A stretch of 64,000 bases of DNA from Rhizobium aethiopicum (GTDB lineage: Bacteria > Pseudomonadota > Alphaproteobacteria > Rhizobiales > Rhizobiaceae), in the NCBI RefSeq assembly GCF_014197535.1, contig NZ_JACIFV010000020.1, forward strand, positions 46,205 through 110,204. The letters are read 5' to 3'. Made by a program: the position numbers and the translations under genes. The notes under the pieces are model-generated. The model saw only the letters and a list, made by a program, of their open reading frames with translations, searched no databases and was not told the DNA's origin. Within the stretch, counting starts at the first letter, position 1. Each line of letters begins with the position of its first letter. This document shows, piece after piece, positions 44,384-53,368 of the stretch.

Positions 44384-44673
44384 CTCTCCACATCATCACT
44401 TCCTTCCCGAAACGGTATTCAAGCATGAGGCCCGCCTATCGCTAACGACAGGCGGACAGGGCAATTGACTTGTCGCGGCCAGTCCTCGCCGTGAATTCGA
44501 CGCAGTCGAAGTCGCCTAAGTTGATAGTGCGAAGATCAATCATTGTTATATATGGAACTCCGACAGAATTGTTACCTGCTGCCAACCATCGCTTTGCAAC
44601 CGATTCCCAAATGTCTGGCCTTTGATGGTCTCCATTCACGGCCCAGCAGACTCGGGCGTGCTCGCGCTAGCGA

Positions 44674-45939
44674 CTAAACCTCATCCTTTAAGGTTTCTTT
44701 TTGCGTGATCAAACGTGCGGAGTGATGGCCGGAAACAAAGATCCATAGCCAGCTTAGTCCCACTGCCAATCTGCTCCTCGTACCTATCAGGAAGTAGATA
44801 TGGGCAAGCCCCCAAATCCACCATGCAATTCCGCCCTTGAGCCGGATCTTCCCAAAGTCGATAACAGCCGAATTCGGCCCGATGGTAGCCAGGTTTCCCA
44901 GATGCCTATATCTGAACGCACTTGGAGTGGGTGTACCCAGACGTCGTGCTTCAATTACCGAAGCGACATATTTGCCTTGCTGTTTGGCGGCGGGAGCCAC
45001 TCCGGGGACGGGTGTTCCATCAGCGGCCTTCACGGAGGCAGTATCTCCAATAATAAAAATCTCGGGCTTACCGCCAACAGTCAGATCTGGCTGCACGACC
45101 GCCCTACCCGCCCTGTCCTTTTCAGCACCGACCCAGGCGGCGGCGTTCGACGCTTGCACCCCCGCAGCCCAGATGACGGTCCGGCTTGAAACGAACTCAT
45201 CTCCGATCGCGATGCCGTTCTCGTTGCATGCCGTCACGGGAATGCCTGTTCTCACTTCGACGCCCATCTTGATTAGCGACTGCTCGGCATATCTCGAAAG
45301 TGCTTCCGGGAACACGGGTAGGACACGTGGACCTGCCTCGATGAGAAGGATGCGCGCCGATCTGGTGTCGATGCTACGGAACTCCTCAACAAGGGTTCGT
45401 TGGGCCAGTTGCGCTATAATCCCAGCCATCTCCACGCCTGTCGGGCCTGCTCCGATTATGCTGAACGTGAGCATTGCCTTCCGCCGTTCGGGATCAGCCT
45501 CCAATTCGGCCTTCTCAAACGCGAGAAGAAGCCGCCGCCGGATGGTCGTCGCGTCTTCGAGTGCCTTTAGCCCGGGCGCAAACGGCTCCCACTCGTCCCG
45601 GCCAAAATAGGCGTGCCTTGCACCTGTCGCGAGAACGAGCGTGTCATAGGGAATAGCATTCCCATCCTTGAGCGATACTACGCGTGCCTCGGTATCAACG
45701 CCAACAACCTCGCCCAGCAGCGTCGATACATCCTTTCGTCCTCTGAACAATGCTCTGATGGGCCAGGCTATCTCCGAGGTTGCCAATACAGTCGTGGCAA
45801 CTTGGTAGAGGAGCGGTTGAAAGAGGTGATGGTTGCGCCTGTCGACGATCGTTATGGAAGTGTCGGGACACTTGAGGTCCTTCGCTAACTGGAGTCCGGC
45901 AAAGCCACCGCCGACTACGACAACTCGATGCGTATCCAT
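44674..45939 (-). CDS. Type II NADH:quinone oxidoreductase-like flavoprotein (NDH-2)
   Basis: 421 residues. HRVVVVGGGFAGLQLAKDLK is the FAD dinucleotide motif at the N-terminus; FSIIGAGPTGVEMAGIIAQL is the NADH-binding motif; GKPEIFIIGDTASVKAADGT is the second FAD block; the C-terminal GIAWWIWGLAHIYFLIGTRS is the amphipathic/hydrophobic segment typical of NDH-2. Oxidises NADH and reduces quinone without proton pumping. Last gene of the long catabolic operon, 62 bp after the ABM gene; it would recycle NADH made by the dehydrogenases. Confidence 0.9.
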   Translation of the reverse strand: MDTHRVVVVGGGFAGLQLAKDLKCPDTSITIVDRRNHHLFQPLLYQVATTVLATSEIAWPIRALFRGRKDVSTLLGEVVGVDTEARVVSLKDGNAIPYDTLVLATGARHAYFGRDEWEPFAPGLKALEDATTIRRRLLLAFEKAELEADPERRKAMLTFSIIGAGPTGVEMAGIIAQLAQRTLVEEFRSIDTRSARILLIEAGPRVLPVFPEALSRYAEQSLIKMGVEVRTGIPVTACNENGIAIGDEFVSSRTVIWAAGVQASNAAAWVGAEKDRAGRAVVQPDLTVGGKPEIFIIGDTASVKAADGTPVPGVAPAAKQQGKYVASVIEARRLGTPTPSAFRYRHLGNLATIGPNSAVIDFGKIRLKGGIAWWIWGLAHIYFLIGTRSRLAVGLSWLWIFVSGHHSARLITQKETLKDEV

Positions 45940-46001
45940 TTCGTCTCCCCAAACCTGCGCGCTCGGGGCGCGCGCCTCGTAGAAATGGCCATTGCGCCCG
46001 A

Positions 46002-46313
46002 TCAGTCGCTGATACGGGTATTTACATTAATCGACGGTGGACTCACCAACAGTGGAAGAAGAGGCTCCAGCACCCGCTTGACATTAGGATGTTCGCCATG
46101 GCCAACGACAGCCGCCTCATTCTGCCAGCCGTCTAAGATGATGAAAGTGTTCGGATCGTCCGACCGCTGGTAGAGGTCGTAGTAGAGACAACCAGACTCT
46201 TCGCGGGCGGGTCCAATGAATTCTTGAAGGAGTTCTTTTACGCGATTTCGATTTTGGGACGTGGTTTTGAATTCAACGACAAGGTGCTGTTCCTCTGACT
46301 TCTTCGATGTCAT
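46002..46313 (-). CDS. ABM-domain protein, quinol monooxygenase-like (YgiN type)
   Basis: 103 residues. LVVEFKTTSQNRNRVKELLQ, then GPAREESGCLYYDLYQRSDD and FIILDGWQNEAAVVGHGEHP are the antibiotic biosynthesis monooxygenase fold of YgiN and relatives, which oxidise quinols or polyketide-like rings without cofactor. It lies 12 bp after the alcohol dehydrogenase gene. The substrate cannot be inferred. Confidence 0.85.
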   Translation of the reverse strand: MTSKKSEEQHLVVEFKTTSQNRNRVKELLQEFIGPAREESGCLYYDLYQRSDDPNTFIILDGWQNEAAVVGHGEHPNVKRVLEPLLPLLVSPPSINVNTRISD

Positions 46314-46325
46314 TTGCGCTGGCTC

Positions 46326-47429
46326 CTAATTGAAAACGACGACCGGCTTGATCACTCGCCCGGCTTCGGCGTCCGCGATCGCTTCGTTGATCTTCTCGAA
46401 GGGATACTTGGTGATCAATTTTTGGAAGGGGAAAAGCCCAGCCTGATTAAGATCCATCATCTGCGGAATGAACAGCTGTGGAATCTGATCACCAAGGATC
46501 GCACCCTGGATCTTGCGATTGAACACCATTAGATCGAGGGGGATGGGAATGTCGTTCCCGAGCGCGTCGAGGCCGAGCAAGACAACGTGCCCGCCGGCAC
46601 GGGTGCACTTGATCGAGTTCAGAATAACCGGAATGATGCCAACTGCGTCGATCGCGAAGTCGGCACCGCCGCCCGTCAGCGCATGGATCTGGTTGACTAC
46701 GTCGGGATCTTTGCCGTTGATCGCATGTGTGGCACCAAGCCCCATGGCCATGTCTAGCCTCTGCTGATTCAGATCTATGATGATAATCTTGCTGCACCGA
46801 CGAACTTTGGCGGCCATCACGGCGGCCATGCCGACAGCACCTGCGCCGAAAACGGCTATCGTCGACCCTATTTCCGGCTTCATCGCGTTTATCACTGTTC
46901 CTGCACCCGTTGCCATGCCGCACCCGAGTGGCGCAGCGTCGGTAAGGTCGAGGTCTGTTTTCGGCAAAAGCGCTGCATTGTTTTCAGTCGCAAGGATATG
47001 CGTCGCAAAGGACGACTGGCCCACGAAATTGCTGCCAATGCCAACTTCATCGCAGAGCAATGCCTTCTTACCATTCGGACGAAGCCCCGTAAGATTGTAC
47101 TGGGTATAATTTTGGCAGTTCATTGGGTGAGAACGGCGGCAGTCGGCGCAGAATCCGCATGAGCTCTGGCTCAGTGCGACGTGATCACCCACTTTGAGGC
47201 TCTGAACTTCTGGTCCGACCGCCTCGACGACGCCGACGCCTTCGTGCCCCGGGATCACCGGTGCCGGCGGGCCAAAAATACCGTCGCGAAGCAGCAAGTC
47301 CGTGTGGCAGATCCCGCTCGCAACCGTGCGAACCAGGATCTCGTTGCCTTCGGGGTCAGCCAGTTCGAGTTCACGGAACTCCAGCGGGCTCTTTGGCTTC
47401 ACGGCGACAGCCGCAGTGATTTTCACCAT
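46326..47429 (-). CDS. Zinc-dependent aryl/alkyl alcohol dehydrogenase
   Basis: 367 residues, medium-chain MDR family. Catalytic zinc site: SGICHTDLLLRDG (Cys) and PGHEGVGVVEAVG (His, Glu). Structural zinc site: CGFCADCRRSHPMNC. NAD site: IAVFGAGAVGMAAVMAAKV. Closest in style to benzyl-alcohol dehydrogenases. ATG 47429 has AGGAGAATATA upstream; the frame is open another 35 codons. It lies 58 bp after the second permease gene in the ABC operon and is paralogous to the enzyme at 53369-54475. Confidence 0.9.
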   Translation of the reverse strand: MVKITAAVAVKPKSPLEFRELELADPEGNEILVRTVASGICHTDLLLRDGIFGPPAPVIPGHEGVGVVEAVGPEVQSLKVGDHVALSQSSCGFCADCRRSHPMNCQNYTQYNLTGLRPNGKKALLCDEVGIGSNFVGQSSFATHILATENNAALLPKTDLDLTDAAPLGCGMATGAGTVINAMKPEIGSTIAVFGAGAVGMAAVMAAKVRRCSKIIIIDLNQQRLDMAMGLGATHAINGKDPDVVNQIHALTGGGADFAIDAVGIIPVILNSIKCTRAGGHVVLLGLDALGNDIPIPLDLMVFNRKIQGAILGDQIPQLFIPQMMDLNQAGLFPFQKLITKYPFEKINEAIADAEAGRVIKPVVVFN

Positions 47430-47487
47430 TATATTCTCCTGCGTTCTCCCGCAATTGCTACGGGAATGACTTGATCGGCCCGACGGA

Positions 47488-48495
47488 CTAGACGCGACCC
47501 GCGCGCGCACCGTAGATGATTGCGGCAAATGCAATGATCACGCCCTGGACGATAAGCTTGCCCGGCTCCTGGATGCCGAAGACGGTCAGCATCGCGAACA
47601 GGAAGCTGAAGGCAACGACGGCAACGAACGGCCCGGCGACGCCGCCCCGGTCGACGCCGAACGTCACACCGCCGAGGATCGTGGCGGCGAGAGCATTCAT
47701 GAAGGTGTCGAAGCCTGGCTTGATGGTGCCGACCGCCAACGCGGATACCTGGACCAGGGCCGCGATGCCTGTCAGGGCGCCCGCGAGCGTGTGCGAGACA
47801 AAAATCGTACGTGCCAACGGAATTCCTGTAGTTTCCGCCGCCCTCGGATTGTCGCCGACGGCCCTGAAGTAACGCCCGACGATGAGAAAGCGAAATGCGA
47901 TAGAAATCAGGGCGGCGATGACGATCCACAGGACCACGGAATAGGAAAGGCCGTGGATATTGCCGCTCGTAAGTATTCGAAGCCAGCTTGGCGTTGAACC
48001 GGGCGCGCGGCCGGCGCTCATGTATTGGACGATCCCAATCAGAATGGCCGAAACACTTAGTGTGGAGATAACGGCAGAAGCGCGCACGTATGCTACGAGT
48101 ATTCCGTTTACACCCCCCACAGCTAGCCCAATCACAACAGGCATGAGGACGGTCATTAGCGGTGGATAGTTGTTGAGCTGGCCCGAGCTGGCCAGATAAA
48201 TCGCGAACGCGAAAATACCGCTGACAGAGAGATCGATGGATCGCACCCGCATGACAAGCGACTGGGCGAGCACCGCGATCCCGAGCGGCGCTGACTGCTT
48301 GAGGATTACAAACCAGTAGTTGGGATTTATGAGCGTGGCGCTCACTGCTGGAGCAACCGCAACCAGGATTGCGAGCACATAGTATGCGGGCGGTAGCCCG
48401 AGTATCCACGAAATGGCGCTCTTACCCCTCAATGAGCGAGATGGTGCTTCAGTTTTCGAGTCTGATGTGGTCATCGAGAAGTCCATTTCTTTCAA
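47488..48495 (-). CDS. Ribose-type ABC transporter permease (second of two)
   Basis: 335 residues with about 8-10 membrane segments, RbsC/BPD_transp_2 family. Signature IDLSVSGIFAFAIYLASSGQ near the first third and AAETTGIPLARTIFVSHTLA for the cytoplasmic coupling loop. It overlaps the other permease by 4 bp (ATGA). The pair would form a heterodimer. Confidence 0.9.
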   Translation of the reverse strand: MKEMDFSMTTSDSKTEAPSRSLRGKSAISWILGLPPAYYVLAILVAVAPAVSATLINPNYWFVILKQSAPLGIAVLAQSLVMRVRSIDLSVSGIFAFAIYLASSGQLNNYPPLMTVLMPVVIGLAVGGVNGILVAYVRASAVISTLSVSAILIGIVQYMSAGRAPGSTPSWLRILTSGNIHGLSYSVVLWIVIAALISIAFRFLIVGRYFRAVGDNPRAAETTGIPLARTIFVSHTLAGALTGIAALVQVSALAVGTIKPGFDTFMNALAATILGGVTFGVDRGGVAGPFVAVVAFSFLFAMLTVFGIQEPGKLIVQGVIIAFAAIIYGARAGRV

Positions 48496-49433
48496 AGTCC
48501 GATTGTTTTGCGTCGCTGCGAAACGACGAGTACGAGAAGCAACACACCCTTGACGACCGACTGAAGAAATGCAGAGACGTTGGCCAGATTCATCACATTA
48601 TTCACTGTCCCGAGGATCGCCGCGCCAACGACGGTTCCCACAATGCTTCCGATGCCCCCGGCGAGGTGGACCCCACCCAATGCTGCAGCCGTTACAGACT
48701 CAATCCCGAATGAAGCGCCGCCCTTAGGATCACCCGATGCAAGGCGACCTGCAAGAAACATCCCCGCAGCGCATGCGAATAGAGCGGAAAGAACATACGC
48801 TTTGATGATGGTGCGCTCGACGGGAACACCGTTCATCCGTGCGTTGAAGTCATTGCCGCCGGAAGCGAAGAGGTAGAGGCCGAAGGGACGACGATAGAGA
48901 ATCCAGGATGCGAAGAGCGATGCCGTGATCAACCAAAACAATGAGTTAGGTACGGGGCCGATGGATCCGGCTACCGAGCCGGAAAGCCACTCCGGCACGC
49001 GCCCGCCTGGGATTGGCAAAATGATCAACGCGATACCTTGGCCGATGCCCATTGTTGTCAGCGTCATGATGATTGGATGTACATTGAGGCGCGCGACACC
49101 GTAACCGTTCGCTACTCCGAACCCCATCGCCACCGCGATGCAGATAAGCACGCGGGTTATCTCAGGAAGATCAAGCGTCATGATCGTCGTCGTTAGACTG
49201 ATGACGGACCCAACCGACACGTCGAGGCCGCCAGTGAGAATGACGAACGTCTGACCGAGAGCCGAGATGACGAGCACCGTCGATTGCGCCAGGAGATTAG
49301 ACAAATTCTCCGGATCCATGAAGTCCGGCAATAATATTACCGAGGCGACAACCATCACCAGGAGCGTTCCAATGGAAAGCCCGATCGCTCCCGCGCGATA
49401 AGGGAGCTTCAGGCGACTGGCAAATGAATTCAT
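48492..49433 (-). CDS. Ribose-type ABC transporter permease (first of two)
   Basis: 313 residues, BPD_transp_2 family. GGLDVSVGSVISLTTTIMTL is the conserved substrate-path block and NDFNARMNGVPVERTIIKAY the coupling loop. It follows the ATPase gene by 12 bp and overlaps the next permease by 4 bp. Confidence 0.9.
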   Translation of the reverse strand: MNSFASRLKLPYRAGAIGLSIGTLLVMVVASVILLPDFMDPENLSNLLAQSTVLVISALGQTFVILTGGLDVSVGSVISLTTTIMTLDLPEITRVLICIAVAMGFGVANGYGVARLNVHPIIMTLTTMGIGQGIALIILPIPGGRVPEWLSGSVAGSIGPVPNSLFWLITASLFASWILYRRPFGLYLFASGGNDFNARMNGVPVERTIIKAYVLSALFACAAGMFLAGRLASGDPKGGASFGIESVTAAALGGVHLAGGIGSIVGTVVGAAILGTVNNVMNLANVSAFLQSVVKGVLLLVLVVSQRRKTIGL

Positions 49434-49445
49434 AAGTTATCCTCC

Positions 49446-50975
49446 TCAATGCACCGCAGCACGGGGATCCGGTGACGCACTCGCCCCCAGCGCAGTCTCG
49501 AGGATTCTTTCCTCGGTCGCCCCCTCTGCGGACATCTGCCCGACGATCTTCCTGTCATGAACGACCAAAATGCTGTCGCAGAGCCCTATAAGCTCAGCGT
49601 GCTCGCGCGACGAAACCACGACCGCACCGCCACGATCACTGAAGTCCCGCAGCAATCTGTAAATCTCTGCCTTTGCACCGACGTCGACGCCGCGCGTGGG
49701 CTCCTCAATAACGAGGATGTCCACTCCGGAGAGCAACCAGCGGCCCAGCAGCACCTTCTGCTGATTCCCGCCCGAGAGTTTACCTACGGGCGCATTGGGA
49801 TCGGCGGCCGCAACTCGTAACGACTTGATCACCTCGCGGACCCTCGACACCGATCGCCACGCAACGCTTGCCATATTCCGATTGAGCTGTTTTCCCAGCG
49901 CGATGTTGTCGTAGATAGGCAGGCGCAGGAACAGCCCTTCCTGCTTCCTGTCCTCAGGGATAAAACCGATTCCTGATGCGACCGCGCGAGCGAACCCTGA
50001 CCCTACATTCACCACGTGCATGCTGTTGTCGGGGCCGGCACGCCACACGGCGATGGCCTTTGGCGATTCAACGCCCACAATGGCACGCATTATCTCTCGC
50101 TGGCCCTGTCCTTCGAGCCCTGCCAGCCCGATGATTTCACCTTTTCTGACAACGAAAGTGACTGTCGAGCTGCTGTCGTCGAGGCGCAAGTCCGAAACCT
50201 CCAGCATTGCCGCTCCGGTGGCCTGCGAGCGCGGCGGAAAGAAGTTCTGAAGTTCGCGACCAACCATTGTCGCTACCAGCGTTTGCAAGTTGAAGTCCTG
50301 CGCTCTTGCAGTCCTTACCCAAGCGCCATCTTTCATGACGGTGATGGTGTCGCATAGTTCGAAGACTTCATTCATGCGATGAGAGATGTAGACGACAGCC
50401 TTATGTTGAGCCTTAAGGTCGCGGATAACCTTGAAAAGATGCGCGACATCGGTCGAGTTCAACGCCGCCGTTGGCTCGTCGAAGATGAATACGTCCGCGT
50501 TCGACGTAAGTCCCTTCGCGATCTCTACTGCCTGCTGCTGCGCGACAGTCAGTGTCTCGACGATCGCGGTTGCGTCGAGCTGTGGAAATACGTCAGCCAG
50601 CAAAGCGCGAGCGCGTTTCACTACCTCGACGCTATCGATCGAACCGTCAATGCGACGAGGTTCGTGGCCCAGGAACATGTTCTCAGCAACGGTGAGATTG
50701 GGGATCAGGGTAAACTCCTGAAACACCGTCGACACTCCCGCCAACCGTGCCTCCTTAGGGGAACGGAAATTGACTTCCTCCCCGCGGAGCCGAACACTTC
50801 CTGCGCCCGGCTGATATACCCCCGCCAGAATACGCATCAGGGTGGACTTCCCCGCGCCGTTTTCCCCCATCAGAGCGTGCACGGAGCCACGTTCCAGGGA
50901 AAAGCGAACGTCCGAAAGGACTTTCGTGAAACCAAACGATTTGTTGATGCCGACCATCTCGACAAGCGTGCTCAT
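49446..50975 (-). CDS. Ribose-type ABC transporter ATPase (tandem ATPase domains)
   Basis: 509 residues with two nucleotide-binding domains, as RbsA/MglA. N-terminal domain: MGENGAGKSTLMRILAGVYQ (Walker A), LTVAQQQAVEIAKGL (signature variant), VFIFDEPTAAL (Walker B). C-terminal domain has the usual degenerate Walker A (LAGLEGQGQREIMRAIVG), signature KLSGGNQQKVLLGRWL and VLVIEEPTRGVDVGAK. I use ATG 50975; ATG 50987 is also possible. The open frame upstream overlaps the binding-protein gene and is not coding. Confidence 0.93.
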   Translation of the reverse strand: MSTLVEMVGINKSFGFTKVLSDVRFSLERGSVHALMGENGAGKSTLMRILAGVYQPGAGSVRLRGEEVNFRSPKEARLAGVSTVFQEFTLIPNLTVAENMFLGHEPRRIDGSIDSVEVVKRARALLADVFPQLDATAIVETLTVAQQQAVEIAKGLTSNADVFIFDEPTAALNSTDVAHLFKVIRDLKAQHKAVVYISHRMNEVFELCDTITVMKDGAWVRTARAQDFNLQTLVATMVGRELQNFFPPRSQATGAAMLEVSDLRLDDSSSTVTFVVRKGEIIGLAGLEGQGQREIMRAIVGVESPKAIAVWRAGPDNSMHVVNVGSGFARAVASGIGFIPEDRKQEGLFLRLPIYDNIALGKQLNRNMASVAWRSVSRVREVIKSLRVAAADPNAPVGKLSGGNQQKVLLGRWLLSGVDILVIEEPTRGVDVGAKAEIYRLLRDFSDRGGAVVVSSREHAELIGLCDSILVVHDRKIVGQMSAEGATEERILETALGASASPDPRAAVH

Positions 50976-51030
50976 GGGAATTTCCATCTTCGACAGGGAT
51001 ACGGGCACGAGTGATCGTGCCCGTAGTTCA

Positions 51031-52119
51031 TCAAGCCTTGAAATAATCAAGGAGCTTTTCGTTCGGCATTTCGGTCGGCGCCCAGTACGCATCAGTGAGA
51101 TCTGCGCGATAGAACTGGGAGAGCGTCTCGTCGGTGATCGGCTTGGGGCGGTTCGTCCAGTTACGCTGAATCGGCTTCCCATCCAGCAAGGCGAAGGCGG
51201 CCCGTAGCGCGGCAGTAGACAGAGCGGGTGGGCAAATCGGACCGATCGAGGAAAGTTTTTCGTCATTCCAACGACGCATCCAGCCGTTAAGTGCTTCGCC
51301 CGTGATTGGCGGGATCGTTGAGGCGCCAGCCTCCTGCAAGGCATCCAAAACGCCAAGAGACATGTTGGCTCCATCGGTCCAGATGCCCGCGACATCTGGG
51401 TCGGAGAGATACAAGCTTTCGGCGATCTTCTTTGAGTCCTCATAAGACCAGCTTCCGTGCTGGGTCGACGTGATCTGAAGTCCAGACTTGCTGAAGACTT
51501 CCATGGCGCCTGCATAACGATCTGCATCGATGGGATGCCCGGCGACGCCACGCAGAACCCATACCTTGCCCTTGTTGCCAAGCTTGTCGACGAGGAACTG
51601 AGCCATCACGCGCCCGAAATAGAAGTCGTCGCCCTGGACCTGAACCGTAAACTCCTCGGTGTCGACGCGTCCGAGATAGACTACGGTTGGAATGCCAGCA
51701 GCCTTTGCCTTCTTGATGCCCTCGACGGCGGAACCGGTGGTTAGCGGTGCGATGATGATCGCATCGACCTTCTGGGCGATCAGATCCTCGATATCGGCAA
51801 CTTGTTTGGAGGCATTGAGATCAGCGCTCCGGAACTGGTAATCAGCGATCCGATCCTTGTTCTTTTTTATTTCATATTCGGCTTCAAACGCCGTCTGGTA
51901 GGTATGCGTTGAACCAGCGAGGCCGTAGTGGCTGTGTCCGATCTTCCACGGGCCTGACTTCTTGAACTTACCCGCGTCGACAATTGGGTTGGCGCCTTCG
52001 GAGGGCCAAGTGTCAGGTAGGAGACTGATCGCGTCGTCGGCGCGAAGAATCCCCGGCATTCCGAACGTGCCGGCTACAGCAATTGCCCCGCTCGCTTGTA
52101 GAAATGTACGTCTCTTCAT
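51031..52119 (-). CDS. Sugar-type ABC transporter periplasmic binding protein 1
   Basis: 362 residues, Peripla_BP_4 family. The N-terminus MKRRTFLQASGAIAVAGTFG is a twin-arginine-type signal. Ligand-fold blocks: WKIGHSHYGLAGSTHTYQTA, VDAIIIAPLTTGSAVEGIKK, GKVWVLRGVAGHPIDADRYA. First gene of the importer operon; a shared operator copy lies 113 bp upstream at 52232-52248. It shares its overall plan with the second binding protein at 58592-59761. Ligand unknown; the family includes carriers of sugars, nucleosides and other compounds. Confidence 0.92.
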   Translation of the reverse strand: MKRRTFLQASGAIAVAGTFGMPGILRADDAISLLPDTWPSEGANPIVDAGKFKKSGPWKIGHSHYGLAGSTHTYQTAFEAEYEIKKNKDRIADYQFRSADLNASKQVADIEDLIAQKVDAIIIAPLTTGSAVEGIKKAKAAGIPTVVYLGRVDTEEFTVQVQGDDFYFGRVMAQFLVDKLGNKGKVWVLRGVAGHPIDADRYAGAMEVFSKSGLQITSTQHGSWSYEDSKKIAESLYLSDPDVAGIWTDGANMSLGVLDALQEAGASTIPPITGEALNGWMRRWNDEKLSSIGPICPPALSTAALRAAFALLDGKPIQRNWTNRPKPITDETLSQFYRADLTDAYWAPTEMPNEKLLDYFKA

Positions 52120-52231
52120 GAAAATTCCTCCTCCGGCCGCTCTGGGCGGCATTGTCTGTTAAGGCGAGAGCCTTGCCTTCCCAAGCCGTGCCGGACTCTC
52201 CTCAATACGGCGGAGTGCATTGGTATGAGCT

Positions 52232-52248
52232 ATCAGACAATCTGTCAA
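52232..52248 (-). promoter_or_regulatory. Shared operator, copy for the ABC importer operon
   Basis: On the minus strand TTGACAGATTGTCTGAT faces the binding-protein gene. TTGACA could also be its -35 box. Confidence 0.65.
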
Positions 52249-52312
52249 TAAATATAAACTTCGACGTTTGTTTTTTCGACATCGTTTTGTTTTCACTTGC
52301 ACATAGTCGCAC

Positions 52313-52330
52313 TTGACGGATTGTCCGATA
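52313..52330 (+). promoter_or_regulatory. Shared operator, copy for the histidine phosphatase gene
   Basis: TTGACGGATTGTCCGATA, 44 bp before the phosphatase start and inverted relative to the copy at 52232-52248; the two flank a divergent promoter region of 255 bp. Confidence 0.65.
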
Positions 52331-52374
52331 GTGCGACAATATTCGTGTTCGCTAAATCGATGGGAGGGTTATGA

Positions 52375-53004
52375 ATGTCCACTCTGGTGATTGTCCGGCA
52401 TGGCCAAAGCGAAGGGAACGCGCGCGGGGAGTTCACGGGTACGAGCGACGTGCCGCTCACACAGGAGGGCTGGTCTGAGAGCAGGCGAGCCGGCTCACTG
52501 CTCGCGAACCTCGGCATCTCGTTCGATATTGCGTTTAGTTCTGCCCTCTTGCGCACAGTCGACACTTGCAGAGCGATTTTGAACGAAACCAACGGCGATC
52601 TGCTGGAGCCAATCAGGAGAACCGAGTTGAACGAACGCGACTACGGACAGCTCACCGGCATCAACAAGAACGTGGCACGTGAGCGGTGGGGCCAGGATGT
52701 TGTCCAGGTTTGGCGCCGCTCGTACAGCACTCCACCACCTGGGGGAGAAAGCATACGGGACATAAGCGCGAGGGTTCTGCCCTTTTTGATAAGCGAAGTG
52801 TTCCCCCCCTTGTTGAGAGGGAAATCGGTTCTTGTGGTGGCCCACGGGAATACGATCAGGTCACTAAAGCAGGGCATCGAACGCCTCACGATCCAGGATA
52901 CGCTCGCTATTGAGTCACCGACCGCCGCGCCAACTGTATACCGGATTGCGTCGGACCTCTCGATCATCGAGAAGACTAACGTCCTGGTTGGTACTGTCTG
53001 TTAA
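52375..53004 (+). CDS. Histidine phosphatase (phosphoglycerate-mutase-like)
   Basis: 209 residues. LVIVRHGQSEGNARGEFTGT carries the catalytic RHG with the phosphorylated His at position 8; SSALLRTVDTCRAIL and LNERDYGQLTGINKNVARER follow, and SVLVVAHGNTIRSLKQGIER holds the second His. It is close in sequence pattern to 2,3-bisphosphoglycerate-dependent mutases, but such plasmid copies often act as phosphatases on other substrates. Single gene with its own operator copy; divergent from the importer operon, so it belongs to the same regulon. Confidence 0.88.
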   Translation: MSTLVIVRHGQSEGNARGEFTGTSDVPLTQEGWSESRRAGSLLANLGISFDIAFSSALLRTVDTCRAILNETNGDLLEPIRRTELNERDYGQLTGINKNVARERWGQDVVQVWRRSYSTPPPGGESIRDISARVLPFLISEVFPPLLRGKSVLVVAHGNTIRSLKQGIERLTIQDTLAIESPTAAPTVYRIASDLSIIEKTNVLVGTVC

Positions 53005-53368
53005 GCCTGGCTGGCAGTAGCATCGTTTGTAGTCGGTTGAACTTGGCAATACCGGTGTCTCGAAGCTGTCGATAGCCTTCAGAACCGGCTCGACGTCGGC
53101 AAGCGACGCCATCCGGCTCGCCTCACACGTTGCTACTAAATTTTCGTCTGCCGATCTTTCAGCCCAAAGCGGGACAAAACGCATGCTCCCTTTCGAACAT
53201 GCATCGGAACCCTTTGATCACTTCAAATCAGCGTTCACTCGTGACTTTGCAAAAATGCAGCCCTGCTCCGGTTGAACTGATCTAATTTAATAGAGTAATT
53301 ATTGACTGATTGTCTGACGATGAGTACGTTCGCGCGAATTGCGTTGTGAGCCTTGGAGGAACAGTTAC
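53005..53368. other. 364-bp gap with one operator copy
   Basis: No secure gene. A minus-strand frame of 89 codons (52915-53184) overlaps the phosphatase gene and lacks a ribosome site. The only clear element is the operator at 53302-53318. Confidence 0.4.
53302..53318 (+). promoter_or_regulatory. Shared operator, copy for alcohol dehydrogenase 2
   Basis: TTGACTGATTGTCTGAC, 50 bp before ATG 53369 and facing the gene. Confidence 0.65.

Noticed and set aside
52915..53184. 89-codon minus-strand frame
   Set aside because: Overlaps the phosphatase gene and has no start signal or family match.
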